From contig VZQC01008797.1 in assembly GCA_009823505.1 (NCBI GenBank), positions 813,331 through 877,330 of the forward strand: a stretch of DNA of 64,000 bases, given 5' to 3'. The notes under the pieces were generated by a model that ran no database searches, was not told where the DNA came from, and saw nothing but the letters and a program-made list of their open reading frames with translations. Below are positions 42,294 through 53,005 of this stretch, one piece after another. A program made the translations under genes and the position numbers. Numbering within the stretch: position 1 is the stretch's first letter; each line of letters starts with the position of its first letter. The stretch is from Rhizomys pruinosus (Eukaryota; Chordata; Mammalia; Rodentia; Spalacidae).

Positions 42294-42387
42294 CTAGCAA
42301 CAAACTTCTGTGACTGACTCAAGGAGAAACAGAAAGTCTGAACAAGAGATTGAATGACTGAATCACCAATCGAAAACTTCCCCAAAG

Positions 42388-42605
42388 GGGGCTGGGGAGA
42401 TGACTCAGCAGTTAAAAGCACTGACCCAGGTTTGCATCCCAGCACCCACATGGTGGCTAATGAGGGTAACTCCAGTTTCAGGGGATTTAAGACATGCTCT
42501 TCTGACCTCTGTGGGCACTGCACAACATAGGTGCACTTACATACATGCAGGTAATACACTCATAGGCATAAAATAAAAATAATAAATAAAATATTTTTAA
42601 AAACT
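42388..42605 (+). mobile_element. B3-type SINE with head deletion
   Basis: ggggctggggagatgactca, then the internal ctcttgcagagga box is missing before cccaggtttgcatcccagca; ends cataaaataaaaataataaa. Confidence 0.85.
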
Positions 42606-43238
42606 ACCCCCAAAGAAGAGCCTAGGACCAGATGGCTACTGAACTGTGCTTAATTATGTCAAAATTAGCACCAAGCCTCGTCATGGACTACCTCCTAGCT
42701 CATTCTATGAACCCATCACTATCCTGATACTAAAGCTAGACAGAGACATTGTAAGAGAGAAAACTGTAACCAATATCCTTTGTTTACAGAGAATAAAAAA
42801 ATTCTCAATAATACTCTAGCAAAGTGAATTCAGCCAATGTTAAAAGGATTGCATACCATAACCAAGCGGGATTTAGCCCTGGAATGCAAGATTCAACATA
42901 CAAAAAAATGTATTGTATCACATTTGTAGAAAGGAAGAAAATGAACTATAGAATCATCTCAACTGATACAGAGAAAAGAATTTGACCAAATTCAACATGC
43001 TTTGTGGTCAGACAAAAAAAAAAAAATCCAAGAAACAAGGCATAGAAGGAACTTCTTCCACATGAGGGGCATTTGAGAAATGCTCAAGAAAGCATTGTGC
43101 TGAATGGTAAATAACTGAATGCTTTTCTCCTAAGATCAAGAACAGCACAAGAAAATCCACTTTCACCACAGCCACTCAACACTGGAAGTTCTAGGCAGAG
43201 CAATTAGATAAGAAAAATAAAGAAAAAATCATGTAAAC
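42606..43238 (+). mobile_element. Ancient L1M, ORF2-like piece 3 (RT region)
   Basis: gagcctaggaccagatggct, ccataaccaagcgggattta, ggaatgcaagattcaacata and caactgatacagagaaaaga correspond to the RT fingers/palm region of old L1 ORF2, with many stops. It contains 43,042-43,125, the source of the inverted copy at 44,082-44,165. Confidence 0.85.
43042..43125 (+). repeat. 84-bp inverted repeat, left arm (source)
   Basis: This L1M-derived segment, from atagaaggaacttcttccac to ataactgaatgcttt, is the exact reverse complement of 44,082-44,165. It is continuous with surrounding L1 ORF2 sequence, so this arm is the original. Confidence 0.97.
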
Positions 43239-43252
43239 TGGAAAACATTTTT

Positions 43253-43402
43253 GGGGGGATATTTTTGAGACAAGGTCTCCCTTTAAGTCCCAGCTGGCCT
43301 AGAGTTCATTCTGTAGACCAGGCTGGCCTTGAACTCACAAAGATCCACCTGCCTCTGCCTCCCAAGTGCTAGGATTAAAGGCGTGCACCACCACACCTGG
43401 CT
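43253..43402 (-). mobile_element. B1 SINE, full length
   Basis: gagacaaggtctccctttaa to ggcgtgcaccaccacacctg. Perfect 14-bp target-site duplication TGGAAAACATTTTT at 43,239-43,252 and 43,403-43,416. Confidence 0.97.
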
Positions 43403-43565
43403 TGGAAAACATTTTTTAAGGCACAAGTACAGGATTTATGACTTCTGCTGCAGTACAGCCACAGCAAGCAAGCTCCAGGAGGAACAATCGCACACCCAAG
43501 AGGGGGGTCGTGGTGTCTGCTATAGCAGCTGAGAGGGAGATTACTCAGTCTTGGCTCATGAGCCA

Positions 43566-43789
43566 TTTTAAAAAATATTTTATTATTTTTATTTTATGTG
43601 TGAGTATACTGCCTGCATCTATGTACGTCCATCCTTGTCATGCAATATCTGCAGAAGTCAGAAGAGGGCATCGGATGCCCCTGGAACTGGAGTTGCAACT
43701 GTTAGCCACCATGTGGGTGCTGGGAGTTCAACCTGGGTCTTCTGCAAGAGCAGCCAGTGCTCTTACCCACTGAGCCATCTCTTCAACCC
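43566..43789 (-). mobile_element. B2/B3-type SINE
   Basis: tttattttatgtgtgagtat to ctgagccatctcttcaaccc. Perfect 11-bp target-site duplication CTCATGAGCCA at 43,555-43,565 and 43,790-43,800. Confidence 0.95.
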
Positions 43790-43837
43790 CTCATGAGCCA
43801 CTTGTGTGGGGTGCATATCGGAGAGGACAGGCTGACT

Positions 43838-44338
43838 GTCCTAGTCAGCTTTGACTGTCTCATTCTCATCTTAGAAGCAAGTCTCAAAGAAGGATTTCCC
43901 AGATCAGACTACCTTGAAGGCATGACTGTGGGGATTGTCTTAACTGATGTGGAAGGGCCCGGCCACTCTGGGAGTCACCATTCCCTGGGGCGTCGGTGCT
44001 AGGCTGCATAAGAAAGCCAGCTGTAGAGCAAGCCATCAAGCAGTGTCCTTCCCCAGCCCCTGCTGTATTTCCTGTATTTTGAAAGCATTCAGTTATTTAC
44101 CATTCAGCACAATGCTTTCTTGAGCATTTCTCAAATGCCCCTCATGTGGAAGAAGTTCCTTCTATTTCCTCGGTTGTGAGTGACTTCCTGTTTTGAGTTC
44201 CTCCCTTGACTTCCCTCAGTGATGGATGGACTGTCACCTAGAAGTATAAGCCAAATAAGTCCTTTCCTCACCTAAGTTGTGTTGGTCACAGTGTTTTATC
44301 AGCAACAGAAGGGAAACTGGCACAGAGTCCTTTTTTGC
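43838..44338 (+). mobile_element. Rodent MaLR-type LTR with templated insertion
   Basis: gattgtcttaactgatgtgg, gctgcataagaaagccagct, cttccctcagtgatggatgg and agtataagccaaataagtcc follow the LTR family also seen at 47,458, including an AAATAA-type signal. Positions 44,082-44,165 are foreign to the family and copy L1M sequence from 43 kb. Confidence 0.75.
44082..44165 (-). repeat. 84-bp inverted repeat, right arm (copy)
   Basis: Perfect reverse complement of 43,042-43,125, placed in the middle of a MaLR LTR with no A tail and no target-site duplication. This fits template-switch repair filler better than retroposition. Confidence 0.97.
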
Positions 44339-44488
44339 TATCTTACTAAGAAGTAAAGTTTACAGCACTACATGCCTTTCTTGAGACTATTTGTGGGGAG
44401 GGGGGTGGTCAGGTGCCACGGGTCATTGGGAGTTAATTGTATAAAACATTACAAGTCAAGGACTGGTTGTTAAAGTATAAGGATTTTT

Positions 44489-44637
44489 TTGGGGGGTCTT
44501 TTAGAGACAGGGTCTTCCTGTAGCCCCAGCTGTCCTGGGACTCACTCTGTAGACCAGGCTGCCCTTGAACTCACAAAGATCCACCTGCCTCTGCCTCTCC
44601 AGTATTAGGATTAAAGGTGTGTGCCACCACGCCCGGC
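44489..44637 (-). mobile_element. B1 SINE, full length
   Basis: gagacagggtcttcctgtag to gtgtgtgccaccacgcccgg. Perfect 16-bp target-site duplication AAGTATAAGGATTTTT at 44,473-44,488 and 44,638-44,653. Confidence 0.97.
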
Positions 44638-44838
44638 AAGTATAAGGATTTTTAAATTTTATTTTTGGCCAATTTGTCTCTGTATTTCCCCCTGACAGAT
44701 GAGGAAGATCAAATCACACACAAAGGATAAATAAACTCTTCTGGGGCTTCCTCAGAGTTAAGCTGGGTCCAGTAAGGGGGAGAGTCCTAGTTGGTGTTGT
44801 TAAGACTATAAGGCATTAAAAATGCTTAAAAAGGGTTT

Positions 44839-45085
44839 GGGGGCTGGAGAGATGGCCTAGCTGTTAAGAGCGCTGACCGCTCTTGCAGAGGACCCGGGTT
44901 CGATCCCCAGCACCCACATGGCGGCTGAGAACCGTCTGTAACTCCAATTCCAGGAGAACTCCAGTTCCAGGGGAATCCGAGACCCTCTTCTGACCTCCGC
45001 GGCGTTGCACGACACGAGTGCACAAACTTGCATGCAGACAGTACATTCATACACATACAGAAATAAATAAAATTAATAAAAAAAA
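44839..45085 (+). mobile_element. B2/B3-type SINE, subfamily A
   Basis: ggggctggagagatggccta to aaataaataaaattaataaa with the doubled aactccaattccaggagaac segment. Perfect 13-bp target-site duplication TTAAAAAGGGTTT at 44,826-44,838 and 45,086-45,098. Confidence 0.97.
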
Positions 45086-45098
45086 TTAAAAAGGGTTT

Positions 45099-45439
45099 TG
45101 GAGAGAGAAGGGAGTGGCTTTCATGGGAAGTTGATGGTAGGATCACAAAATCAGTTGGCAGTAGAAAGGCTCTGTGGTGGTGGGAGGCAGAAGTCAAATC
45201 CTGGTCACTTATAAATTTCTTGGATCAGGAAGTCTGGCTGAGAGGAAGAGCTTTAGTAAGTAAACACCTGCCAAGCCCACCAAGCTGTTGGGGAAAATCA
45301 GGTCTGGGGTTCCAGAGCCAGGGGCTCCTGCTGGGCATTGGGAATATAGGACACACAAAAAATATGAATACTTGAAGGGAAATGGGGACTCATGGATACA
45401 GTTTCCTTTTGGAGTGATAAACTTCTTCTGAAGATGACT
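45099..45439. other. Unique sequence, no gene seen
   Basis: No recognised feature. Confidence 0.45.
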
Positions 45440-45750
45440 ATGGTGAATAGAATTGGTTCATCAAATCTGCAGGTTCCTCGTGGGTCACAAAGATTAGAAA
45501 ATGTCTCTACTGAAGATGTACAGACGATTTTCTTTGATTCCCTAAACAATATTAGTATAACAATTGTGAACATAGCAATGCATTGTGTTCGCATTTGGAG
45601 TCTCCTTGAGATGACTGGAAGGGTGTAGATATGTCTATTAGATGCAACTGCTACCCTATTTTATAGAAGAGACTTTGAGCATTCTCATCGTTTGGTATTC
45701 TCTAGGAGCCCTGAAGCCAATCCTTTGTAGGTATCAAGGGACAATTACAT
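45440..45750 (+). mobile_element. MER2-like Tigger DNA-transposon remnant
   Basis: gatgtacagacgattttctt, ttgattccctaaacaatatt, agtataacaattgtgaacat, agcaatgcattgtgtt and the end ggtatcaagggacaattaca follow the order of non-autonomous mariner/Tigger MER2-type elements. Old, fossil copy; the left terminal repeat is eroded. Confidence 0.75.
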
Positions 45751-46042
45751 GCCAAAGAAACATAACTTGTATACCTCAAATGCTGAAATTGTAGCTTAGG
45801 TGAACTCTAGCTCAATAAACCTGTCACAGAGGAAAATTAAAAGAATGGTGTGCCCTTGACCTCTTACTTCTCAGAACCATTTCCAGTCAGGCTCAAGCCC
45901 CAAGTAATACTCTGTGGGTCACGTAGGTGGCTGCTAACACTTTAAGTACCAGGTAACCAGACTTCCAAGTCCTACTTGGTTATTGTTTGTAAAAAATAAA
46001 AGAATATAATATAATTCATATGTTGAAGTGTTATTTGGTTTT
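45751..46042. other. Unique sequence
   Basis: No recognised feature. Confidence 0.45.
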
Positions 46043-46052
46043 AAGAAGTTGA

Positions 46053-46200
46053 GAAAGACTGAGAAAGAGATGAAAAGCATGTTTGGCAGAATGCATGAGC
46101 TCTTGTGGGGTGGGGGAATGGGCAGGAACGTCTAGATCTGTTAAAAAAATAAAAATAAATTTATGTGAAAAAAAAAGAAAAAAAAGAAAAAGAAAAAAAA
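46053..46200 (+). mobile_element. 5'-truncated young L1, 148 bp
   Basis: gactgagaaagagatgaaaa, gcatgtttggcagaatgcat and gagctcttgtggggtggggg match the 3' UTR end of the large L1 (from 33,288). Target-site duplication AAGAAGTTGA at 46,043-46,052 and 46,201-46,210; A-rich tail. Confidence 0.93.
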
Positions 46201-46227
46201 AAGAAGTTGATTGATTCCGCGATTTAT

Positions 46228-46452
46228 TAATTTGTGTGTGTGCGTGTGTGCGTGTGTGTGTGTGTGTGTGTGTATACTCATGCACTTGCATGCACATGTG
46301 AGCATCTATAGAAGCACGCATGTGGAGAAAGAGGGCAACTCTGTGGAGCTGGTTCTCTCCTTCCACTTTCACTTGGGTTCTAGAGATTGAACTCGAGTCT
46401 TCAGACTTCTTTGGCAAGCTCCTTTTGCTGCTGAACCATCTTGTAAGCCCCC
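46228..46452 (-). mobile_element. TG-associated tRNA-derived SINE
   Basis: A TG-rich run (46,231-46,272) followed by agggcaactctgtggagctg, gttctctccttccac and gaactcgagtcttcagactt, gctgaaccatcttg. Minus strand, diverged. Confidence 0.6.
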
Positions 46453-47457
46453 AAGTCCTATTTGTTGGCTCCCCAGTGCTTCATGGTACAAGACCCTGAG
46501 GAGACCACTGAGCTAGCTGTACTGTCATCAAGAGGGGGAACGGCAACAGGTGACAAGTCTCGTACGGCTGCTCCTAAGTTTGCCCTGCCTTAGGAGAGGC
46601 AAATCCCACATTCTGACTCATTCATGTAATCCCACATGAACCCTCCATATTGTCCTCACACACGGCTTCTTCCCATAGGGCTTGGACAGGAGAAACTCAG
46701 AGCTGTCCCCTGTTCCCACTCATACCAGGGAGACAAGTGAAGAACTCTAGAAGTATCCTGTTTCTATAAAAGTGGTCTCTCAGGCATTTACTCTTCCATC
46801 CCTCACAGAGGCTCACCAAACACCACAAGATCTGCACCAGGGAGGTCTGCGTTCAAATCCCATCATTTCCACTTTTAACTTGTGCTATCTCTGAACCCCC
46901 ACCCCCACCTCATGTCTAAAGCTATCATTCCTCCTTAAACCTCCCCATTGGGAGACAACGTATGTGAAAATCACGGCCACGTGGTTCTAGAGGGAGAACT
47001 GTGCAAAGATGTCACTACCAGGCAGGGTTTCAACTTGTTGCCCCCACCCAAAACCTCAAGAGTTGCATTTTCTGGCCAATGGGAGATTTGCTTCTTTAGA
47101 GAGCCCACAAAGAAATGATTCCCCAATCAAAGAAGTGGTATCCAGAGTTCCCCAACGCCTCTCCACTTTCTGGATTAAGCAAATTTGGCCTGAGAGCCCA
47201 CAGTCCTCAGAGGAGAGAGGAAGGCTCACACCTAGAGAGAAAAGAGCCCTGCTAATAAGGACCGAGTACCAGGACTTCTCAGGAATCTCCCAGTCCTGTG
47301 CATGGCCACCACACTCACAGAATTACAGAAAACAATCTGTCATTCATCAAAACATTAAAACATTCTGTGTCCAGCTTGTTTCTACAGTATGTCCTCTCGT
47401 TCCACCAATTTTGCTGTGTGGAACTCCATTAATATGCACAATTTATACACAGTAATG
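46453..47457. other. Unique sequence, no gene seen
   Basis: No recognised repeat. A 148-codon open frame (47,009-47,455) has no domain and runs up to the LTR boundary. Confidence 0.45.
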
Positions 47458-47880
47458 TTTGATGGTTAGCTTTGTCAGCTTGACACAAACTAGAATCACC
47501 TGGGAAGAGAGCCTGATGAGGGGCTGTCTACATGGGGTTGCCCTGGGGCATGTCTGTGAGGGATTGTCTTCACTGATTCAGGGAGACCCAGCCCAGTGTG
47601 GGCAGTACAATTCCCTAGGAAGGGGCTCTGGACTGCATAAGAATGGAGAAATTAAGCCAAGTACAAACCATCTGAGCATTAAGCAAGCAGTTGAGCATAT
47701 ATGAATTGGTTTCTTTCTGTTCTTGACTGTGGATATGATATGACTAGCTAGCTTCTTCCTTGACCTTCCCCCAGCGTTGGACTATAACCTGGAAGTGTGA
47801 GCTGAAACAAACCCTTAGTTGTTTTTTGTCAGAGGTTTTTTTTTTTTTTTAATCACAGCAACAGATACAAAACTAGAACA
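47458..47880 (+). mobile_element. Rodent MaLR-type LTR, near complete
   Basis: Begins tgtttgatggttagctttgt, then cagcttgacacaaactagaa, tcccccagcgttggactata and agtgtgagctgaaacaaacc, ending aactagaaca. Same family as 43,838. Confidence 0.75.
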
Positions 47881-48049
47881 AAAGTTAATATGAGGTGAAA
47901 CTTCTTTTTAATCTAAAGTGAAATGTTTTCATTGACTTACCCCCCCCACCCAAGCCCTAGCAAGTCTCCCTTAGGCATATTCCCCAAGGTGATAAAAATA
48001 TATGCTAACACAAAAACCTGCCCATAATACTCTCAAAGAAATTGGATAT

Positions 48050-48416
48050 TTTGTTTGTTCCTCCAAAACTCCATGAAGCAGTTGAATCCCTATAGAAGCA
48101 GTTAGAAGGTAGAAACTTAATCTGTCTAAGGAGTTTAGAGGTAGGGCCTGGGTAAAGATCAGGACTAGATAATGTCATCAGGGTGGGGCTCCAAGACCTA
48201 ATCCTGGTGGTTTTATAAGAGGGACAGAAGCCAGAGGGACTTGAACATGCCTCGTCCCCGCTGTTCGATGCCCTGTGCTGCCTCTGGACTCTGCCAACAG
48301 GAGGAGTGTCAGCAGACACAATCCCTTGATCTCAGAGCAGAGCTCTCAGCCCAAATAAGCTTCTTTCCCTGAAGTTACCCAGTTCGTGTTAGTGACTACG
48401 GAAACAGACTCAGACA
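48050..48416 (+). mobile_element. MST-like MaLR LTR
   Basis: tcatcagggtggggctccaa, ggttttataagagggacaga, tctggactctgccaacagga, gcccaaataagcttctttcc and an end at cagactcagaca: TATA-like and poly(A)-like signals in MaLR order. Confidence 0.7.
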
Positions 48417-48731
48417 ATAACCAGCGAGCAGACAACCCGGGGTGGAGACGAGGTGTACAGAGGCTGTTCCAGGGGCCCAGACCCAGGCCCTGGGAACAGA
48501 GGTCTGACCCCAAGTACACTGCTGCTTGAAAACTGAGCTCTGTTGGTTCCACCCAGAGTCAGGTCACAGCCGTCCGTTTGGCAATGAGTCACTTTTGTCA
48601 TCCCCAGTTAAATCCCAGGTGAACAGCTCCACTCAGTGCTGTCTGAGAAGAGACCAAAGTCCCAAGGGTGACAGATGGCCAAGTTCAGCCTCCACGAGTC
48701 TCCTATAGCCCACTTCATAGTTTTCAAATTT
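48417..48731. other. Unique sequence, no gene seen
   Basis: No recognised feature. Confidence 0.5.
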
Positions 48732-48742
48732 TGAAATTTCTT

Positions 48743-49067
48743 AGGGTTGGGGAGATAGCTCGGTCAGTAAAGCGCTTGCTTGGCAAGAACAAAGGCCTGA
48801 GCGAGATGACCAGAATATCAAAAGCTGGGCGCTTGGGCACACACACTTGTAATCTCAGTACCAGGGAGGAGGAGACAGGTGGATTCCTGGGGCTAGTTGG
48901 TCAGTCCACCTACTCACATCAGTGAGCCCCAAGCCAAGGAGAGACCCTGCCTCAAACCCCACTCTGTCCTGAGGAGCAACACTTAAGGTTGTCCTCTGGT
49001 GTGTACACACATGTACATGCCCACTAATACACACAGGAACACAAACACAAACACCAAAAAATGATTC
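48743..49067 (+). mobile_element. B4-type long tRNA-derived SINE
   Basis: gggttggggagatagctcgg head, aaaagctgggcgcttgggca, ggagacaggtggattcctgg, ctgcctcaaac and a CA-type end. Perfect 11-bp target-site duplication TGAAATTTCTT at 48,732-48,742 and 49,068-49,078. Confidence 0.85.
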
Positions 49068-49078
49068 TGAAATTTCTT

Positions 49079-49640
49079 GCAGATATATTTCACTTCCTGA
49101 CAATATTAACCTGCAGTCTGCTACCAACAACACAGAGGGCTTTTACATCTTAACTGTGTAATTATTTACCAATTTCCTGTGGATTAATTCTCCCCTTTTT
49201 CCTCCTTTAACTTCTGAGGAATTGGAAATTGATCTCTTTGTTTCTTTGAGGTATCTTTTTTCTCGCACAAGTTTCCATCCAAATTTTGATAAATGATATT
49301 TTTTGATCATTGAGTTTTTAAGTATTTTTCAAGTTCCCTTGTTAATTTTTCCTTTACCCACAAATTATTCAAGGTGTTTCTTTAAAATTTCCAAATAATA
49401 CGGTATTTACTTGGGAGGTATTAATTTCTAATTTGAGGCATGATAGTCAGGAAGCAACATCTGTCTCCTAAATACTGTTTGAATTTTCATGAGATTTGAA
49501 CTCAAGCAATGGATTTCCATAAGTAAGTGCTTGAAGAAAATGAGAAACTTTATCAGATGCAAAACTTCTCTGCCCATTAAAATGAGCTGGTTGTTTCTGT
49601 TATTCAGAATTTCTGTCTACTTAATCTAACACTAATTGGA
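49079..49640 (-). mobile_element. Ancient L1-like fragment
   Basis: ttgatcattgagtttttaag, ggtattaatttctaatttga and aaactttatcagatgcaaaa resemble antisense old L1 wording. The match is loose. Confidence 0.4.
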
Positions 49641-51260
49641 AAGATGTAAAAAAAAAAGTATGCAATCTCAAAATCTCCCCAAAAGGTTGATAGACTTGTC
49701 CCTTTCTCCACTTCCAGGAAAGTTTACAAAGGCTATTTTATCAAATGAATATACCTTGCTGCCTCGTCTTGGGGAAATGAACCTTTTCTCATTAAATGGT
49801 GACCTGGCTCTCCCTTGCCACGTCTCCTGTCTCAGCCTGCTGTCTGGGATTGATAGGAGGCACCGGCTGGGCTCTGGCTGCCGGATATTTCTGCCTCGTT
49901 CTGCACTTCAACCTTCCCTTACCTTTACACTCTGCTCTGCCTCTGCTGAGGGCAGATTGCTGCTTTCAGATTTGCCTCTTGTCTTGTTTATCTGACACCA
50001 CTTCTGTCTTGGAGCTGGTGGGCTTCATCTACTAATGTTTACTGGCTGCTGCTCAGGCTGGATTTGTTTTTCTCCTTATATTTGGGGATGTCTGCGTCTC
50101 CTTGTTTTCAGCTTTTTTCCCCACTTCCCTCCTGTCTTATAAAAACTGACACGGCCTTTTCACTAGCATATTCTCTCAGAGTTGTGTTGGCTTCTCTAAA
50201 CATGCACGCACATGTACGTACATGAATATCCACATACGCTCAAAATCTGCACATCAGCTCCAGCTCAGTGCACACAGGGGTCCAGGCAGGGTGCCTTCTC
50301 TTTGGGAGAAGGCTGTAAGGGTCGGTTTCTGTTACTATGTCCCACATTGATTCCAAATGTCATAGTCTGGAGCTGCTGGGTGAATCAGTGCCCTCTCCAG
50401 CATGCCATCTTTGTTGGGGCCACAGCGGTCACACGAGCAGGTCAGGAGAGGGAAGCAGGGGCTGGCCCCAGGTTGTCATCCACTGTGTTTGCTGATAAAG
50501 CAGGGAACTGACCTGTTCCACAACTTCCCACCTTGAGCCAAGAAAACATCTGCTGAACAGATGTGACACTAGCAACCTGTGGGAAGCAGCTAGAGCACCC
50601 AGACTTGGGAATCAGTAACTCTAACCCCAAATCCTCAGTGACAGTCAGTAGAACATAGGTGAAGCTTGTGATTGTGCCCCCTGTAAGGGGGATGGAAGAG
50701 ATGCTGGGACGAAAGACACGGTGGAGAGACCTCTCCTATGGCCACAGACGGACATGTGGCTTTCCCCTTCCATCATGATACTTTACTACTTACACTGTAT
50801 CCGTCCTGGCACTGAGCCTTCTAGAGGTAAAATGGCACCAGGTACCCCCAGTGACCTACTAGGGGGAATCTATCAACTCTATTTTTAGATGAGGAAATAT
50901 ACATGGAGAAATGGACACAGATGTCAAGTTTTGAATCTTATGGTAGCCTTTTGAGCCATCAACACTCTGCCATGTCCCTGGAGTCAGAGCACAGCCACTT
51001 TAAATTCTGGCTGGTGTATCCCCAGCTCCGAAGGGCGTCCTCGACTTTATCTTAACCAGGAAAACAGTTGCTTACCCCCTAGGCTTCTCCATCCTGTTGG
51101 CTGTATTTGCCATGGTTTATCCTCTTGTCTGTGCCCTCACACTCCTCACCGGCAAAGACCAGATTTTATACACTCAGTACCCAGCACAGGGATGGCACTG
51201 AGGTACCTGCAAATGCCTGGTGGGTGCCCGCATGGAAAACTATCCAATAGTGGTTAGATG
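49641..51260. other. Unique sequence with one possible MIR
   Basis: No gene seen. Open frames of up to 119 codons at 49.6-50.5 kb lack motifs. A likely minus-strand MIR lies at 50,870-50,990. Confidence 0.45.
50870..50990 (-). mobile_element. MIR SINE, decayed
   Basis: tatttttagatgaggaaata and gttttgaatcttatgg...catcaacactctgccatg follow the MIR reverse-complement order. Confidence 0.45.
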
Positions 51261-51425
51261 ACTGGATGGATGGATGGATGGATGGATGGATGGATGGATG
51301 GATGGACAAATGGACAGACGGATGGATGGATGGATGGATGGACATATGGGCGGATGGATGGATGGATGGATGGATGGATGGATGGACGGATGGACGGATG
51401 GACGGACGGACGGATGGATGTACAG

Positions 51426-51461
<36 letters not shown>

Positions 51462-51484
51462 ATGGGTGCATGGATGGACTGGAT
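51261..51484. repeat. (GGAT)n tetranucleotide microsatellite
   Basis: About 55 GGAT/GGAC units, 224 bp, with interspersed GGAC and CAGA changes. The Met-Asp-Gly-Trp repeats on the plus strand and His-Pro-Ser-Ile repeats on the minus strand are translation artefacts. Confidence 0.97.
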
Positions 51485-52476
51485 GGACAGATAGACTCTA
51501 GCCCTGAAAAGTAGATTATTTACACTCATAACAATTGAATTGGGCAACAAAGTCCAGGACAGAGCTACGGCAGAGCCATTCATTCCCATCGTTTCCAGGC
51601 ACTTTAGGGGTTAAATGATCACACTTGACACAGAGCAGCTCTAGGGGGTTATCTGAAGACCAATGCTCAGAGCCTGGCTGAGAAGTGGGTCAGCAAAGTC
51701 TCAAGGGTGCACCTCGAAGGTGCACCATCATCCAAAACCATGGGACTAAGGCTTGCCTTTCTTGTTTCAAAGGACCTTAGGTAGAGAAACCATGTTGCCC
51801 TAGAGCTGGCCCTCATCTACTGAGCCACACTAGGTTCAAATACTGGTGGAACAGAAGCCAGTTCCTAGTCCTCTCCTGGGGTGTCTTCATCTACGGAGAG
51901 AAGGTGGCTCTACGCATCTATGCTACAGTTCCCTTCACCCCAGTCTCACTACCAACCAGCCTCACTGACCCCCTGTGCACAGGTATGTTTCAGCCAGGAC
52001 CTGGCTGCTATTCCCCCAGACAGTCTGATGGGGCTGGGAAGTCTGCTTCTATACTTTCCTCATACACATAAGCTCTGGCCAATAGCTGGTTATCAGCATT
52101 TGTGCATGGTGTGCACCTGCTGAAGAATCTTCTTCCCCCAGGAAGAAGACCCAGAGGGTCTTGTTTTGTCCCCAGGTCACACTGGGCTCACTCAGGCAGA
52201 AGCACAGGCACATACCCAGTGGTCAGCACAGCTCAGGGCACAGTAAGCTCAGGGTACAGTCACAGGTTGACCGGTCTTGTGACTTGTCTCTTGGGCCACA
52301 GGTACCCTATGGGGATGGGCTGGGACTTTCTTATAATGATGGTTTATGAGTCTGAGGCCTTGGCTAAGGTCGAAAGCAGGATTTATCTAGAGACAGATCA
52401 GACATGAGTGTCATGGAGACGGCTCAGGGGAGATAGTAAAAGTAGTACTGCATCTCCCACATGGATGAAAGCATAG

Positions 52477-52478
<2 letters not shown>
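51485..52478. other. Unique sequence, no gene seen
   Basis: No recognised feature. Confidence 0.5.

Positions 52479-52516
<38 letters not shown>
52479..52516. repeat. (TG)n microsatellite
   Basis: About 19 TG units. Confidence 0.95.
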
Positions 52517-52522
<6 letters not shown>

Positions 52523-52597
52523 AAAGAAGAGACACAGAAAACATGGATATAACTACCAACCAGAAGTAGGCTTTGTCCAAGAGTCTTAGCTTCTGGT

Positions 52598-53005
52598 CTA
52601 GTTTGCTTTCAATTGCTGTGACAAAACATTTGAACAAAAGAACTTGGAGAGGAAAAGGTTTATTTGGCTCACATCTCCTGGGTCACAGTTCATCACTTAC
52701 AGAGCCCAAGGTAGGAACTCAGGGCAGGAATCTAGAGGCAGGAGCTGAAGCACAGGCCATGGAGGAATACTGCTTACTGGCTTGCTCCCCTGGCCCATGC
52801 TCAGCCTGTTTTCTTATATAATACAGAACAATCTGTCCTGGGGCAGGCACCACCCACAGTGAGCCGGGCCCTCCCACATCATTCAACAATCAAGAAAATA
52901 CCCCACAACCATGGCTCCAAGTCAATCCAATGGAGGAAATTCCCAAGGTGAGGCTCCCTCAACCCAAGTGTGTCAAGTTGACAACTAAAGCTATCCAGCA
53001 ACAAC
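52598..53005 (-). mobile_element. Rodent MaLR-type LTR
   Basis: tttcaattgctgtgacaaaa, ggaaaaggtttatttggctc, ggaggaatactgcttactgg and gtgtgtcaagttgacaacta: reverse complement of the LTR family seen at 43,838 and 47,458, with its poly(A) region (tttatt) in place. Confidence 0.75.

Noticed and set aside
43838..44338. 84-bp segment at 44,082 as a retroposed L1 fragment
   Set aside because: It has no A tail and no target-site duplication and does not reach the L1 3' end, so ordinary retroposition does not explain it.
51258..51589. Open frames rich in Met-Asp-Gly-Trp or His-Pro-Ser-Ile
   Set aside because: Direct translations of the (GGAT)n microsatellite on either strand.
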